From Phorcus lineatus (taxonomy: Eukaryota; Mollusca; Gastropoda; Trochida; Trochidae): a DNA stretch of 64,000 nt. The notes beneath the pieces were generated by a model that was not told where the DNA came from, did no database searches, and saw only the letters and a list, made by a program, of their open reading frames with translations. This document shows positions 13,021 to 25,600 of this stretch, one piece after another (the first letter of the stretch is position 1; each line of letters starts with the position of its first letter). Position numbers and translations under genes: made by a program. The stretch spans positions 32,548,054-32,612,053 of the forward strand of contig OV121094.1 in assembly GCA_921293015.1 (NCBI GenBank). Reading direction: 5' to 3'.

Positions 13021-16000
13021 CTTTTAATATAAACTAAATCCACTTTTGTAAACGTTTTTTTTTTCAATTTTGTAAGATAATCATACAAGTTGGCTTTCTT
13101 GAAATTTATACAATATTTTTAAAGATTTCATTCACAATTTTTACGTAAAATCATAAGGCAAATTGTAAAAAGAATTTTTTCCTAACCATTGATTTGATTT
13201 ATTTTAATTTTTTTAATTAAATTATCAAATGGTTACATGTAACTGTTTTATTGCATCATCAAAGGTCAAAAAATGTTAAAGGTCATTTCTGAAAGGTCAC
13301 AAACATTCCATAATTGGCTTGTATGATTCAATTTTACAGACTTAATGGAATTAATACACAAAATTATTGGAAATAAAATCACAGCTAAAAACTGATTATC
13401 AATTAATAAATTCTTACCCAATAATATTCATTTGAATTGATTATTTTATCAAATAGCTTCTTGATATAATTATTGATTCTAAACAATCACACACGAAGAA
13501 ATAGTTAATTCTCAATCAAATTTGTTAATCATAACATTTTTTGTTTATACCAGCAGAATGTTGTCTTGAAAAAGGAGAAACTTTCATTATTTATTGAAAA
13601 TAAACACCATATCACAGAAAGAGATTTCTGGAAAAAAGCTATGTTTTAAATTATACATTTTAACGGTAAAAATTTCATCAACTGATAAAAGATTACATTG
13701 ATATCAAAATTAAATCATCTACATATAACATCAGACGATAGCCAGTTATGAATATTTTCTAGACAGAAATAAATCATTAAAAACTGCTAAGCAAATAAAA
13801 GTCTATCTTAAGGAGAGACTTGCATCAAAGATTTGAATAAATAATTCGTGCAGACATTTATTGCCTTTTCAAACGGAAATGTCATATTTTATGCCAGTTA
13901 AAGACTTGGAAAAGTATTTCAGACGTAATTTTTTGGCTATGCGTATGCATTCTGACTTTAAGATTCATGCTGATGGCCTATAAAGTTATTACAATTCACT
14001 TATGGTAATTTTATGTCTCCCTTTATGGTTTAAGTTTCTTGACCTAGTGACCCAGAGTTAGTTGGACCGCGTCAATGGTGATTTTCCATGCTTGAGTGGC
14101 TCCCTAATATTTGACATACAACTAAACAATGGCACAGCTTCTTAATAATTTTGCTTTGTTTCACAAAATATTTTCTTTTTGCTTAGAATCTTAGTTTGCA
14201 TAAGTGAGTTGAATCATAAAAAAATTAAGTAAAAGAGGTAAAGCATAAAATATTAACATTCAAAAACTTGAAATTTATTCCTGATAAAAAGAGCAAAAAT
14301 TTTCAACTTTTATGAAATAATGGTCAAAACAATAAACATAAGATTTTCATCAGGATGAAAAGCGCTGCCTCAATCAAATTAGTTTTACAACACTTGTAAT
14401 AAGATCTACACCTATTAAATATAATGATTAATAAGACTATAAAAACTTGAACAAGAATATAAATTAGGAGTCACATTTTACCTTTTTCAAATCACTCTTA
14501 AAATAAATGTTTTACCTAACTGACTTATATAAAATATATTTAAGATAGTTCTTGAATTAGATTTAAAAGACATAATTCTATTTAATCCAACTTCAATGCA
14601 ATTTTTATTAATTTATAAATGTATCAAATTTACTGAAAAAGATCAAATTCAATTTTGAAAATGTTAAAAGTAAGTTTCTCACTTAATAAGATAGACACTC
14701 TGCTAAATTTAGTTCAACATAGAAAAACATGTGTTAACAAGTTGTAATTCAAATGACATGAACAATGAATTGCAGTTTCAAGGGTCATTTCGTAATTTGA
14801 TACTCGTTTTACGTCAAACGTCTCAGATCGTGACTATGAGGCCATATCTAATGAATAATAAAAATTTGAAATTGATAAAATCGCCCTATTTCAAATTCGT
14901 CAATACGTAATACAATATTTCTGAAGGTTGAAAATGATAACCATCACATTGCGTGAGTCATTGTCATGAATGAAACGAAAGTCTACGTACTAAAATACGA
15001 TTTGATTTTCCGCCCGACTGCCTGTCTTTACAAATATGCAGGTTACTTGCGAAATGTACAAGAGAGAAACGTTTTCGATTTCAGGACACCCTCACTCGTG
15101 CAAAGAGAGGAATGCTATTCAGTTTTTTTAATAACCTAGGGCGGGGTAGGTATATGCCTTGTGTATATCATTTGTATGCTATAAATATAGATAAATAGGA
15201 GCTTACAGGACACGATCATATTGACAGAAAATCGTGGGAAGTTTGCAAGATTTTCTTCTCTTATGTTTCATTTGTGTATTTCACAATTGTGTATTACGTG
15301 TATGAATATTCAGTACACCAAGGCAAAAAGATAAAGTGATTAGAAATATCCATATGTATTGATAATGTAAATCTCCTTTAAGTTATAACATCTATAGCAT
15401 TCTAATTATACTGAATTAATCTGTGGATCTGTTATTGAAAGCGATGGATGAATACAAACAATGAAGCTGCGTCTTACTTTACATTATCTAAATTGTAGAT
15501 TAGATACAAGTTATAAATGTTCCAAATTCAAGGACTTATTTTATCATGTAAAAAAAACATAAACAGCAACATCTTTGACAAGCGTTACATTTTAACATCA
15601 TACAGAAGAAAAACGATACTTGATACAACTCAAAGCTGTGAGAACCAGAGTTAAGAGATTAAGCTTTTGATTAATGTTTTATGTTTTATAAAATAAGTTC
15701 AGTCATATGGTAACATCATACATGACAATTATGAATTTACACAAACAGTTACTTCTCATAAAGCGAAATCCACGTCACATAAGCTTTCCTAATTGATTAA
15801 TGTTTTATATTTATTGCATACAATGAATTCAGCAATAATGCAAAAAATCTTTTTTTACAAAACAGATACTTCTGATGTAGAAAATTCACATGACATGTTG
15901 ATGTCTTTTTGATTGATTTATGGAGACAAAACCACAAACTCAAATATAAACGTGTGTATCTCGTGTTAACATAAGAAGTTATGTTCACTTGTGATTAAAA

Positions 16001-17708
16001 GACCTTCACTAGTGTGAGAGAAATGTGATTTATAGACTTGAAAAAAATACCTGGAATATTTGCACCTGTCTTACCTGAAAATATATATGTTAATTAACTC
16101 GGCACCTTATCTCCCAACTTAAGTTTTTCATTTATTATTTATCTTTGAAGTAAATATTAGCGTAAGTTGCTTCAGATACTGCAATAAGTTAATCACTGAG
16201 GGTACCAAGTACTTTGACTGACATTTGAAGTAACCATAGCGTGAAAAATGTTAACAAATTGGCTGAAAAATATTTTCCAAACATTGGTAAAATCATTTTG
16301 CTTCTTATAGGCTTATATAATTTTGGTACTTACTTATTTTCAGAATGACATCTGTTTTAACTCTTCGTGTTCGACCCCTCAAATCATCATTTTAAATCTT
16401 AATTTTAAAATTTTTAAATATGAATATTGTGCTTTTTAGTAATCTCAGATCTATTAATACTGAACAGAATACATAATTCATTAATGGCCATACATTGTAA
16501 ATGTAATAAAAAAATTGTCTGATCAAAATGATTTAATAACACAAAATAACATAAATGAAAAAATACCATCAAACTAAAAACTTCGATTCAATAAAAAGGA
16601 AAATTAATATTTTTCTTCAAGCAACCCAAATTATTATATTTTGCTTCAAAACTTAATCAGGTTCAAACAAACAATGTCAAATTTACATTCCATAAACATG
16701 AATCCCTAACACTTAAAGGTCAAATCAACATTTACAACCGCAAGTCTAGAATAACCCTCATGGAAAACAGAAATAAAAGCGCATGAATTATCTATAAAAG
16801 AAGATTTAAATAGAATAGTGACATACAATCGGACATATAGATTCGTTTTGCAATAATTATCGCTCGCTAGGCATCAAAACAGTGCGCCATGTTTGATTTC
16901 AATGTTGCTGGCTATGTGGTGATGCAATATCTACAAGAAATTCCTAGTGGTTAGTCAAAGGGAGGCAACTCTGTAAGTGTTTCGAGTCACCTTGAGTTGA
17001 GTCAAAACACACAAATAGAAGAGAGTTAGACACCATAGGTCTTTCGTCTGACTCAAAAGTTAGACGAAATAGATCATTTGGCTGAGTCAATGCTATTGTA
17101 GTCAGTATGATTCAATGGTCAAATGGTCAGAAGTGACCAATCTTTATGACCATGTGTGTCCAAGATGACCTTTAGCAAGGGTAATGCAAAATTATTTTAA
17201 AAATTCATTTTTTGTCCTTATATTGTAATCATAAGATTAAAAGTTGTATACTTATTGGAACTTTTGTCATAAATAAAAAATATGAGACGAGTTGAATTTA
17301 AAAAATAATCAATGTTTATAGGGTAATGATATGTATTCCGTTGTTTGAATATCTATAGGTTTTAATAAACATGTCAAGACAACATCAATTATCAACTGAT
17401 GAATTTATCAAATTTTCAATAATTAATTTTTAATCACAATTCAGATAATTCAAAGAGTGTTAAATACAATTAGTCTTCGTTTATTATTAAAGTATTTAAA
17501 ATAAGGTTAATTCAATAATTTATTCCAATTTTTTTTTAAAATATTCAATTCCTTAATAATCTCAAATTAGCTCTCATACTAAATATTTCCTAGAAACTCA
17601 AAAAATCTCCACACCATACTGAAGATTTTATGAACGCTTCAATGAGTATGTTAAATTTGTGATCGAAGGGAAATAACTCTAGACTAGAACTCAATATTGT
17701 TTTAATCA
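13021..17708. other. AT-rich stretch, apparently non-coding, one candidate mini-exon
   Basis: No gene or repeat family recognised. At 16889-16953 on the plus strand an ATG opens about 21 codons (MFDFNVAGYVVMQYLQ...) and runs into a GTTAGT donor-like site, with an in-frame stop just upstream. This could be a short first exon, but no downstream exon was found and chance is likely. Confidence 0.3.
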
Positions 17709-20700
17709 TTAAAGGATTTTAAAACCCCACTTAGAAACTATTGTGGTCGGATACGTGATGTTTCAATCATACAACACATCTTACGACATCGCCCAGATAA
17801 AAAATTTGTCCCTCGTGGTAATCTTGCAATGTCACGCTTTCCGAGCGAAAGCCGAAAACAACCGAACATTAATGAGCGCACGTACTAGTGACGTAATAGT
17901 GGCCCGACGAACCCGGAAGTGTGCAGTTGTTGACATGTAAACGTAGGGAGAGTTTTTCGGCGTAAGTTTATAAAGCCGAATTTTGATGTAACTGTCATTA
18001 GAAATAAACATATAATGCTACATATGCTATCAAAAACTAATTATGAACTTATTCGACAAAAAACTTTATTCTATTCGATACATTATTTTCCCGTTTTATA
18101 ATCAATATTCCGGGCCATTACCCGACCACGTGCGAGTGAAATCGTATTTGAATCAGCATTTCATTTCATGTAGCCCGAAACTTGGGTTATGGGTTTATAT
18201 TGACGAAACGTCCGACTGTCTAACTAACAGTTTTTGACGAAATATCTTTATGAATTTTTTCTTATGACAAATGGATTTTATTATGTTATTATTGTTGAAA
18301 CTGCGATCGTTTACTGTAAGGGTCCCAGTAACTGTCTCTAAATACGGCCATTAGGTGGATAGTTTATAAGCTAATATCATCAATCAATTCTTATCTTTTT
18401 TTGTTGTCCAAGTTTGCAGAATCAGACAGCAAAGCTGAATGAATTTTTTCTCTCCATATTTATAGTATATCTAGTAGCAAAGATAAAACTAGGCAATGGA
18501 CAGCAAACGGAATATTGATAGAAAAATATTACACATAGGGAAAATGTTTGACATTTATCATGTAAGTTTGTTTGATTTGTAAATTTGTTTTAAATGATGA
18601 TTATGTTAGCAGACACATTCAATATGCCTGTCTATTGCTACATCTACAAAATCATCTGCTTTCTGTGATTTAAGTTTTGCAAAAAATTTAAGATATTTCT
18701 GTTTTAAGTCAGAAGACTAACAATTAATCAGGCAATAATAATTGCAGGTCCAAAAAGTGGAAGTTATGTCCAGGTAATTTCCATGTTGAATTAAAATATT
18801 TTTTAAATATTTTTAAATATTTTACAAAACAAATCACTTCAATAACACCCCCACCTCCCCCCAAAAAAATATAAGAGATTTTTTCCCCTATTACTCTCTT
18901 CCTACAAGAAAGCCAAACCAATGCAAATTTTATTTTTTTAACAACAGAAATGATACTGTTAAGGGCAGATTTTCCTTACACTGATTTTGGTGCTTCTCCT
19001 ACTTATCATATTTCAATTGAGATAGTGTTTTTATATTAACAAGAGAGTTCTTGCATGAGAAGTTATTTTTGAATTGATGTTTTCTGATTAAATTACACAT
19101 GCAATATGCCAGAAATGTACAAATGTGTAAGTGTTTAGTTAAATATTCTCAGAAATTTTATCATAAATAAATTAAGGTGAGTATCAGAAATTCAGAATAA
19201 TAAACTTAATTTGAGAAGAATGCCTGCATGAATTGAAGTATGTTGCATACATGTTTTCTGATAACTAAGTATTCCCAAAATCATTGTAATCTAATGATAC
19301 ATATTTACTTTAATTGTTATTTCATTCACCTTCCAACAATCAATTATCATTTGTAAAATTCCCATAAGGGGTATATATCTACATCATGATATTGAAAAAA
19401 ACAAAAAGGGGATTACTGTCTGTATTCTAAAGAGAATTTAACACTTATACTTGCTAATTATCTCTTTAAATTCATGTGATCAACATTGTTTATGTATATT
19501 TGTGACATAAACATTTCCATTTCCATAATTTCATTATTAAAGCCGGTCATAAAAGATATAGCTAGGCCTATATTGAAAAAAATATGGGAACCATGTAGGA
19601 GGTGTTTAAACTTTAATTTTAATTCAGTTACTCAAATAATTCTGATTATAGACGTGTAACCGTGCTGTGGTAAAATACTGAAAATACATTACATTAAGTA
19701 AACTAAAAACACTCAAGTTCTTTTAAACATTATAAAGTAGAGTTATGATGTGTACAAATTACTTGACACACACCACGTAATGTTTTGACTCTGTTAACAA
19801 AGCAGACAGTAACAATAACTTCAGATATGATATAGGTCGCTGTTCCTTTGTGCACCCCTTTTAACGCAAGCTCCAAATACCGTTGGCTTGTTATATACCG
19901 TGCTCAGTCGATACATGGAGCTTGGTAACCGGAACTTGAAGTTATTGGAGGGAGGGTATAGTAACAGCATGTAAACAATAACGACTTGCGATTCCCCGAC
20001 AGTTTATTATTGTATCCTCTATGAAGATAAGTTGACAGCTCTTTCAAAATTTATTTGTACAATTAAGCAATTAAACGAGACAGTTAGGCGCATAAAGCTG
20101 CAAACACATGCGACATTTTTTAGAAATCATGCGAGAATGCGGTCGCGCCGTTAATCTGAAACACTGCCTAGAATTTTGTAACTAGGCCTATAGGAAATAT
20201 GTACATTCATTTTATTGTATTTATTGAAGAAAATAGAGATCTACCTTCAACCAAATAAGGAAATAAAAAAATATAAACCCAACGACAAAGGCACAACGAA
20301 TTTTAAACTTCGAAATGACGAACCATAGCCATAGGCCTACAGTAGTGTATAGCTTCGTATCCAAAATAAATTTATTTTTAAATATCGAAAAAAAATAAAA
20401 AACGATCTTTTTACTTCGTCCGACATTGATTTAATATCTTTGACGTATATTTTGGGGAGAAACATATCACAAGTGTCGGAATATACCAACCAAAAGCATG
20501 TTTTTGAACTGCTTGACATATCGGCATACTGCAGTTCTTCACGCCTGGGCGAGAGTGACGGGCCACTATTACGTCACGTTACGGAAGGTGCCGAAAGCTG
20601 CCGATCTTTTTGCATATCGGCCAGCCGGATTCGCAAAGCGGCGCACAAGTGTCAGCGCGGGTTTGCAAAATTTACGTTAAAACATGCGGGCTTGCATTTA

Positions 20701-20763
20701 CCTTTGAAATCTAGCGCAATAGTGAAACTAAATAACACAAAATAGGGTTTTAAAATCCTTTAA
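17709..20763. mobile_element. 3.06-kb DNA element with perfect 19-bp terminal inverted repeats
   Basis: TTAAAGGATTTTAAAACCC at 17709-17727 is exactly inverted at 20745-20763. A second inverted pair, GTGACGTAATAGTGGCCCG at 17888-17906 and its near-exact reverse at 20559-20577 (18 or 19 of 19), sits 179 and 186 bp from the ends. The subterminal 200 bp at each end is GC-rich and the centre AT-rich. No transposase frame was found, so it is a non-autonomous element. The outermost TTAA may be the target duplication, which would fit a TTAA-targeting family, but this is inference. Confidence 0.8.
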
Positions 20764-20932
20764 GTATTGTGAAAACTAAATTGATAAAAATTCATCTTCA
20801 TATTTCTCCAACCTTTCAATTAAGATTATTCTCAAAGCTATGCATTATCTTCATATCACGCACTTGTTTTTCCTTACGGTTGGTTGAAATATTTTGTTCC
20901 ATTATTGCATCAACATTTAAAAAACTTTGTTG

Positions 20933-21010
20933 TGGTGGATTAGTTCAGTGGTATATGAATTTATGAATTGTGATGAGATCTTTTTCGGTCCTCTTTCGAT
21001 TTCAAATCTT
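20933..21010 (+). other. Weak tRNA-like sequence
   Basis: GTGGATTAGTTCAGTGGTA resembles a Pol III A box and D arm, and a TCGATTTCAAATC block about 55 bp on loosely resembles a T arm. No cloverleaf can be drawn. Probably a remnant of a tRNA-derived SINE. Confidence 0.2.
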
Positions 21011-21361
21011 CCTTTTCAGTTCTTCTTCAGGAACAACAGGCAAACATTTAAATAAACACTTTACTTACCTTGTCAACTGAAACTTGACAGAAAATATCAC
21101 AAAAATCTGATTTTTTAACTACATGTATATTTCACGTCTATCAAAACTGTAGCATCCTTGCAAATACATATTAAGATTTTCAATCCTCCTAAAGAGTAAT
21201 GTTGAAAAAAAATTTCAGAGATCTTTTTAAATTTCTGTGATATTTTCTGCCATATAAAAAAAAATGTGATCAAGTGTTCATGTCAACATGGAATAAAAAA
21301 AATAATCTTCCCTTTTTACATTTCCTGTAGATTAATTTCATATTTTTCTCCAAATTATTAT

Positions 21362-21509
21362 AAGAATAATCAACAAGTTGCGAGGAATTACTGTTTATCT
21401 GTCCTGAGGGGATTATTGTTATGAATTCCGAGCTTTAGCGAGGAATGTATCACAATAATTCACGAGGGACAGATAAACCGTAAATCCGAGCTTCGAGTTG
21501 GTTATTCTT
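21362..21509. repeat. Imperfect palindrome (foldback) about 148 bp
   Basis: The left arm from AAGAATAATCAAC through CTGTTTATCTGTCC to GAATTCC pairs with the right arm GGAATGTAT through GGACAGATAAAC to GGTTATTCTTT, around a short GAGCTTTAGCGAG loop. TTCTTACCCAAG just to the right (near 21511) is mirrored by CTTGGGTAAGAGAA near 21905, suggesting a larger composite element to about 21920. Confidence 0.7.
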
Positions 21510-21919
21510 TTTCTTACCCAAGTCAAATCTAAGAATATTTATGGTACTCTTGGAAAATACTTTTGTAAAGGCGAGTTGCAAGTAAACTCGGTCATTGTAT
21601 TCATGTGCGACGAACAACAATTATGTCATGGCGCAGTTAAATGTAGTCTCTGCAATTCATTACATGTTTGTGGATCATACATTAAGCAAGACCATCCTAA
21701 ATGAAAGAAATAGTAAATTAAACCACACATAAAACATTTTACGTTTCATATCATTCCATACGTAATAAAAACAATGCTTCTTTTGAAGTCTCTTTGACAC
21801 GGGTACGCTTGACTCACTGAACGAATGAATAGAAATAGTTCTTTCAGCCAATCAGATCTCAAGTTATTTTTAGAAAACTGTAATACCCAGCATATTTGTG
21901 CCCGCTTGGGTAAGAGAAA

Positions 21920-22646
21920 CAACTAAACATTCACTTGATAACGGTTCAAAAATTCAAAATTCAAATTAACATAGTAATCTGTATAATTTGATTTATTTCA
22001 AAATTTCCCCAAATTATAAACAACGAAACATAAACTTGATAAACACATAAGTGCTGTTATACTTGAATGTGTCATATTTTTCCATATCATCAGCTACATT
22101 TCCCATATCAAATGTTTGTAACATGTTATGTTATATTTGTATTTTTGAATACATTTGAATACAAAATAGTAAGAAATCATCGATAACATGAGGTTACAAC
22201 CATCGTTGGATATCCAAATTATGATAAAATGGATGAACAGTGGCAATAATAAATTTGAATTTTGTTGTTATTTAAACATTGGTCCATTGATCCATTGATC
22301 CTGGTATCAAAAGTTTATAATCATTTCATTCCATGTTGACATGATGTGTTTATTAATGTTGTGAACCTGCTGTATGTGGCCGATAATAGAATTTTAAAAT
22401 ATTTGTGTCTTGAAAAAATCAACAAAAGCAAATAAAAACAATTCGTCTTTGTTCTTACTGTTCAATAAAAACTATTAAAAACCCTTTTATAAATCTGAAA
22501 AGACTAATTCAAAGTGTGAAATTTTGAAAAAAAAACTTTGATCAAATGAATTTGTAATACTGATTAAAGGCATGATGTTGAAAAGGCGGAGCCCCTACTA
22601 TGCGTACAGTAAGAACAAAGACAATTAAAAGCAAGATGGCACCTAC
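21920..22646. other. Sequence after the last visible NOC2L exon, nothing recognised
   Basis: This follows the exon 11 donor in the direction of NOC2L transcription. It is AT-rich, and no acceptor followed by Noc2-like coding was found here or further left. Confidence 0.5.
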
Positions 22647-25600
22647 CTCAAGAAGAAATGGAAGAACAGGAATGAAGGTGTCAGTCGTCTTTCCGAGGGT
22701 TTGGAGGCAACGAACGCAGTGGAAGCGGAGCGGGAAATATCGGGGGGACGGAAGAAGTCTGGAAAAAAAATAAACACAATTTGCTTTGGTTATCAATGTC
22801 ATGTACCTTCTATACACATTTTAAGATTCATTTTCTATCAGTCTTGATTTTCAATATCTGAAAATGTTTTAGAATATCGATAATGGTTTTCCTGTCAAAC
22901 GTTTGAAAACATTTCCTGACTCTTGCAAGAAACACTGAATTGTATTAAAATGATATGCTTGAGTTTATGTTGAGATTATTATTCGAGGTCATATACTTTA
23001 AAAAAAGAGTAAGAACTTGTACTTTAGAGGGAGCTGTCATGGAGCTCAAATGTTTTGAAATAGTCATATATAATTCTTTTATTTCCAATTTGTTTGATTA
23101 GAATGTTGTAAACATACTTATTTTGAATAGTAAGAAATTACTTCAATTCTCTAAAAACACTGATTTCACAATCCTTTCTTTCAAGATATTTGAGACATAC
23201 AATTTTGTTTTGCCAATTTCCTGCTACTCCAATAAAACATAAGCATATAGCTTTGTTGTAAAGATATAATGTCAATTTTGCCTTTTATCCAAATTTTATC
23301 GTTTCCCAATTATGGTTCAAACACTTACTTCAGAGTTCCTATGATGGTCTGAGAGAGGGGGTAGATAAGTGGGCGGAGCACCTCGTTGGAGGGGGAGGTA
23401 GACAGAAGAGCCACCCACAGCTCCAGACAGTGTATGAATTGCCAGTTGTACACCGCCTGACATGTGTCCTGGGTAGGGAAATCCAGACAAGAGTTATCAG
23501 GAGTTTTAATTGGTAAAAACAAAACTTTCTTGTACACTGCCTTGCGTTAGATTTATTTGGACAAAGAATAGTAGAACAAAGAAACGCTGAATATTGCTGT
23601 ACATGTATATGTCATACAGGGGAAAAATGAATAAAAATGAACAAAATCTTTGGTGAAAAAACCAAATTTTCATCATTAACACCTATTTTATATATTAGCA
23701 AAAAGCCAAACATATTTATCTACCTACTACCATATTTTCTTATCAGAAATGATCATTAATGTGACTATAATAAGTCCCTTTGTCAATATATGAAAGTAAC
23801 TTATAAGTGGTTTGGTACTTATCTATATGTGTAAGTATAGGATAAAGAGATAAAGGCACAAGAAGATCAAGAGATAAAGAGATAAAGGGACAAAGAGATC
23901 AAGAGACGAAAAGATCAAGAGATGGAGGAATCTCATTAAAATAAGATCTAGTCATATGATCATTACTAAACATTAGATGTGCTATTTTTAGATCAATAGT
24001 AAATCTTATGAGGCCCAAAAAAGTTGCTTTCTGGCGGAAGAGACATATCATGAATCAGCTCGCTATGCAGTTCCAAAACTCAGAACTTCAGTAACGTAGT
24101 GTTTTCTGTTGTGTAGTTTGGGTCATCGGGCCACAGATCAGTGGAACATCCGCTTCTAACTGAGTGCCTGATATCCTATAAGGGCGATCTAACGGTGTTT
24201 ATAAATAAAATGAGTGAATTCAAAATCCTATTTCGATGATGTTTGGATTAAGAGATGAGAAAATCAGATTGAGTTACTGTGAGATAGCTAACCTTCTTCT
24301 TGACAGTAATGGCGTTTCGGAGATGTATGGCGAGCTGCCGTATGTAGATGAAGGCGTACTGATACGCCAGTACGGGGTCCAGCAAGAAAACCTCCACCAG
24401 AGAGCGCTGCATGAAGTTGATCAACGGCAGGGTTGTGGGCGATGTGAACTTCACGTTTTTCACGTAAGCCATGTACAATTGCTGGAATATATATTTTACC
24501 CTTCATTTAAAGAGCCACTTCGGATTTTCATAACATATTATTTAATGAAACAGAATTGGTAAAAAAGTATTGAACTTGAATTTTCCATTACTTCGACGAA
24601 ACTTGTGCAAATTTGTGTATAATGTCTTCTTTCTGGAAACTTATTTTGAACACATCCTAAGGTAATAATCGCTATTTATTATATTTTTGAAACAGTAATA
24701 ACGTCATTTAAAGATAGAAAACTCATCAAGCGAAAAACATGCAATTCTGCTCAGGGAAATAAAACATTAGAATGATGTCATGACATGACCGTGATAAGAT
24801 AAGCAATCTGGCTATTTCATCCATAAAGTCAATGTTTTTTTACAATCTTTTGGGAAATAATAAATGGGACATTACTTGTAAAGTGGAAAAATATATATTT
24901 AAACTCATGGCAGCTGAAAATATAAATATTAATTTTCCCTTCACTTCATTAGATATTCATTGTAGACAAAGAGAAATGTCAAATTTCAAATGTCTATTTA
25001 TATATCAATATATTTATTTCCTCACCTTCATACAGCCCTCGAGCATTGTTTCCTTGAGCATACGAACCAGCTTATTAATACACAGGAACGCGAGCACCCT
25101 CGTTGTCTCCTCCCCTGTACTCCACAACACTATCATGTTCTGCAACCGTGCAAGGAGTTTACATATTAAATGCATACGGAGTGAGTGGGTTATTGTTTAG
25201 TGCTGCTTGAGCAATATTTCTGCCATTATCAGTGTAAATGCATACCTAGACATGGTCAGAGCCCAATCAAAACCTCTGTTACATCATCCTGCTATATCAG
25301 CGTATTTGAATCCACTGACCTCTTCCCAAATACCCTGATCTCTTTTGGGGCAAAAAACCTTGTAAGCTTCGCGTATGACCAGCAAACGAAGTGACTCCTA
25401 TCTAGCAAAATAATTGCTTCAAGCACCTTGCATAACAACATTTCATTGTTTGAAAAAATAACACGTGAACATAGGCATAACAAACTAGCCGTCTGCCAAA
25501 AGAAAGAGATCAGTATTGTGCCCGAAATAGATTAGGGTCAGGGTTTTGGAAGGAGCTCATTTAGAAGGATGCCCTTCCAACATCTGTGATACCAAAAGAT

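Noticed and set aside
20440..20745. 101-codon plus-strand frame in GC-rich sequence
   Set aside because: It lies in the subterminal inverted repeat of the 3.06-kb element; openness is explained by base composition.
24236..24562. 108-codon plus-strand frame
   Set aside because: It is antisense to NOC2L exon 9, which is strongly supported.
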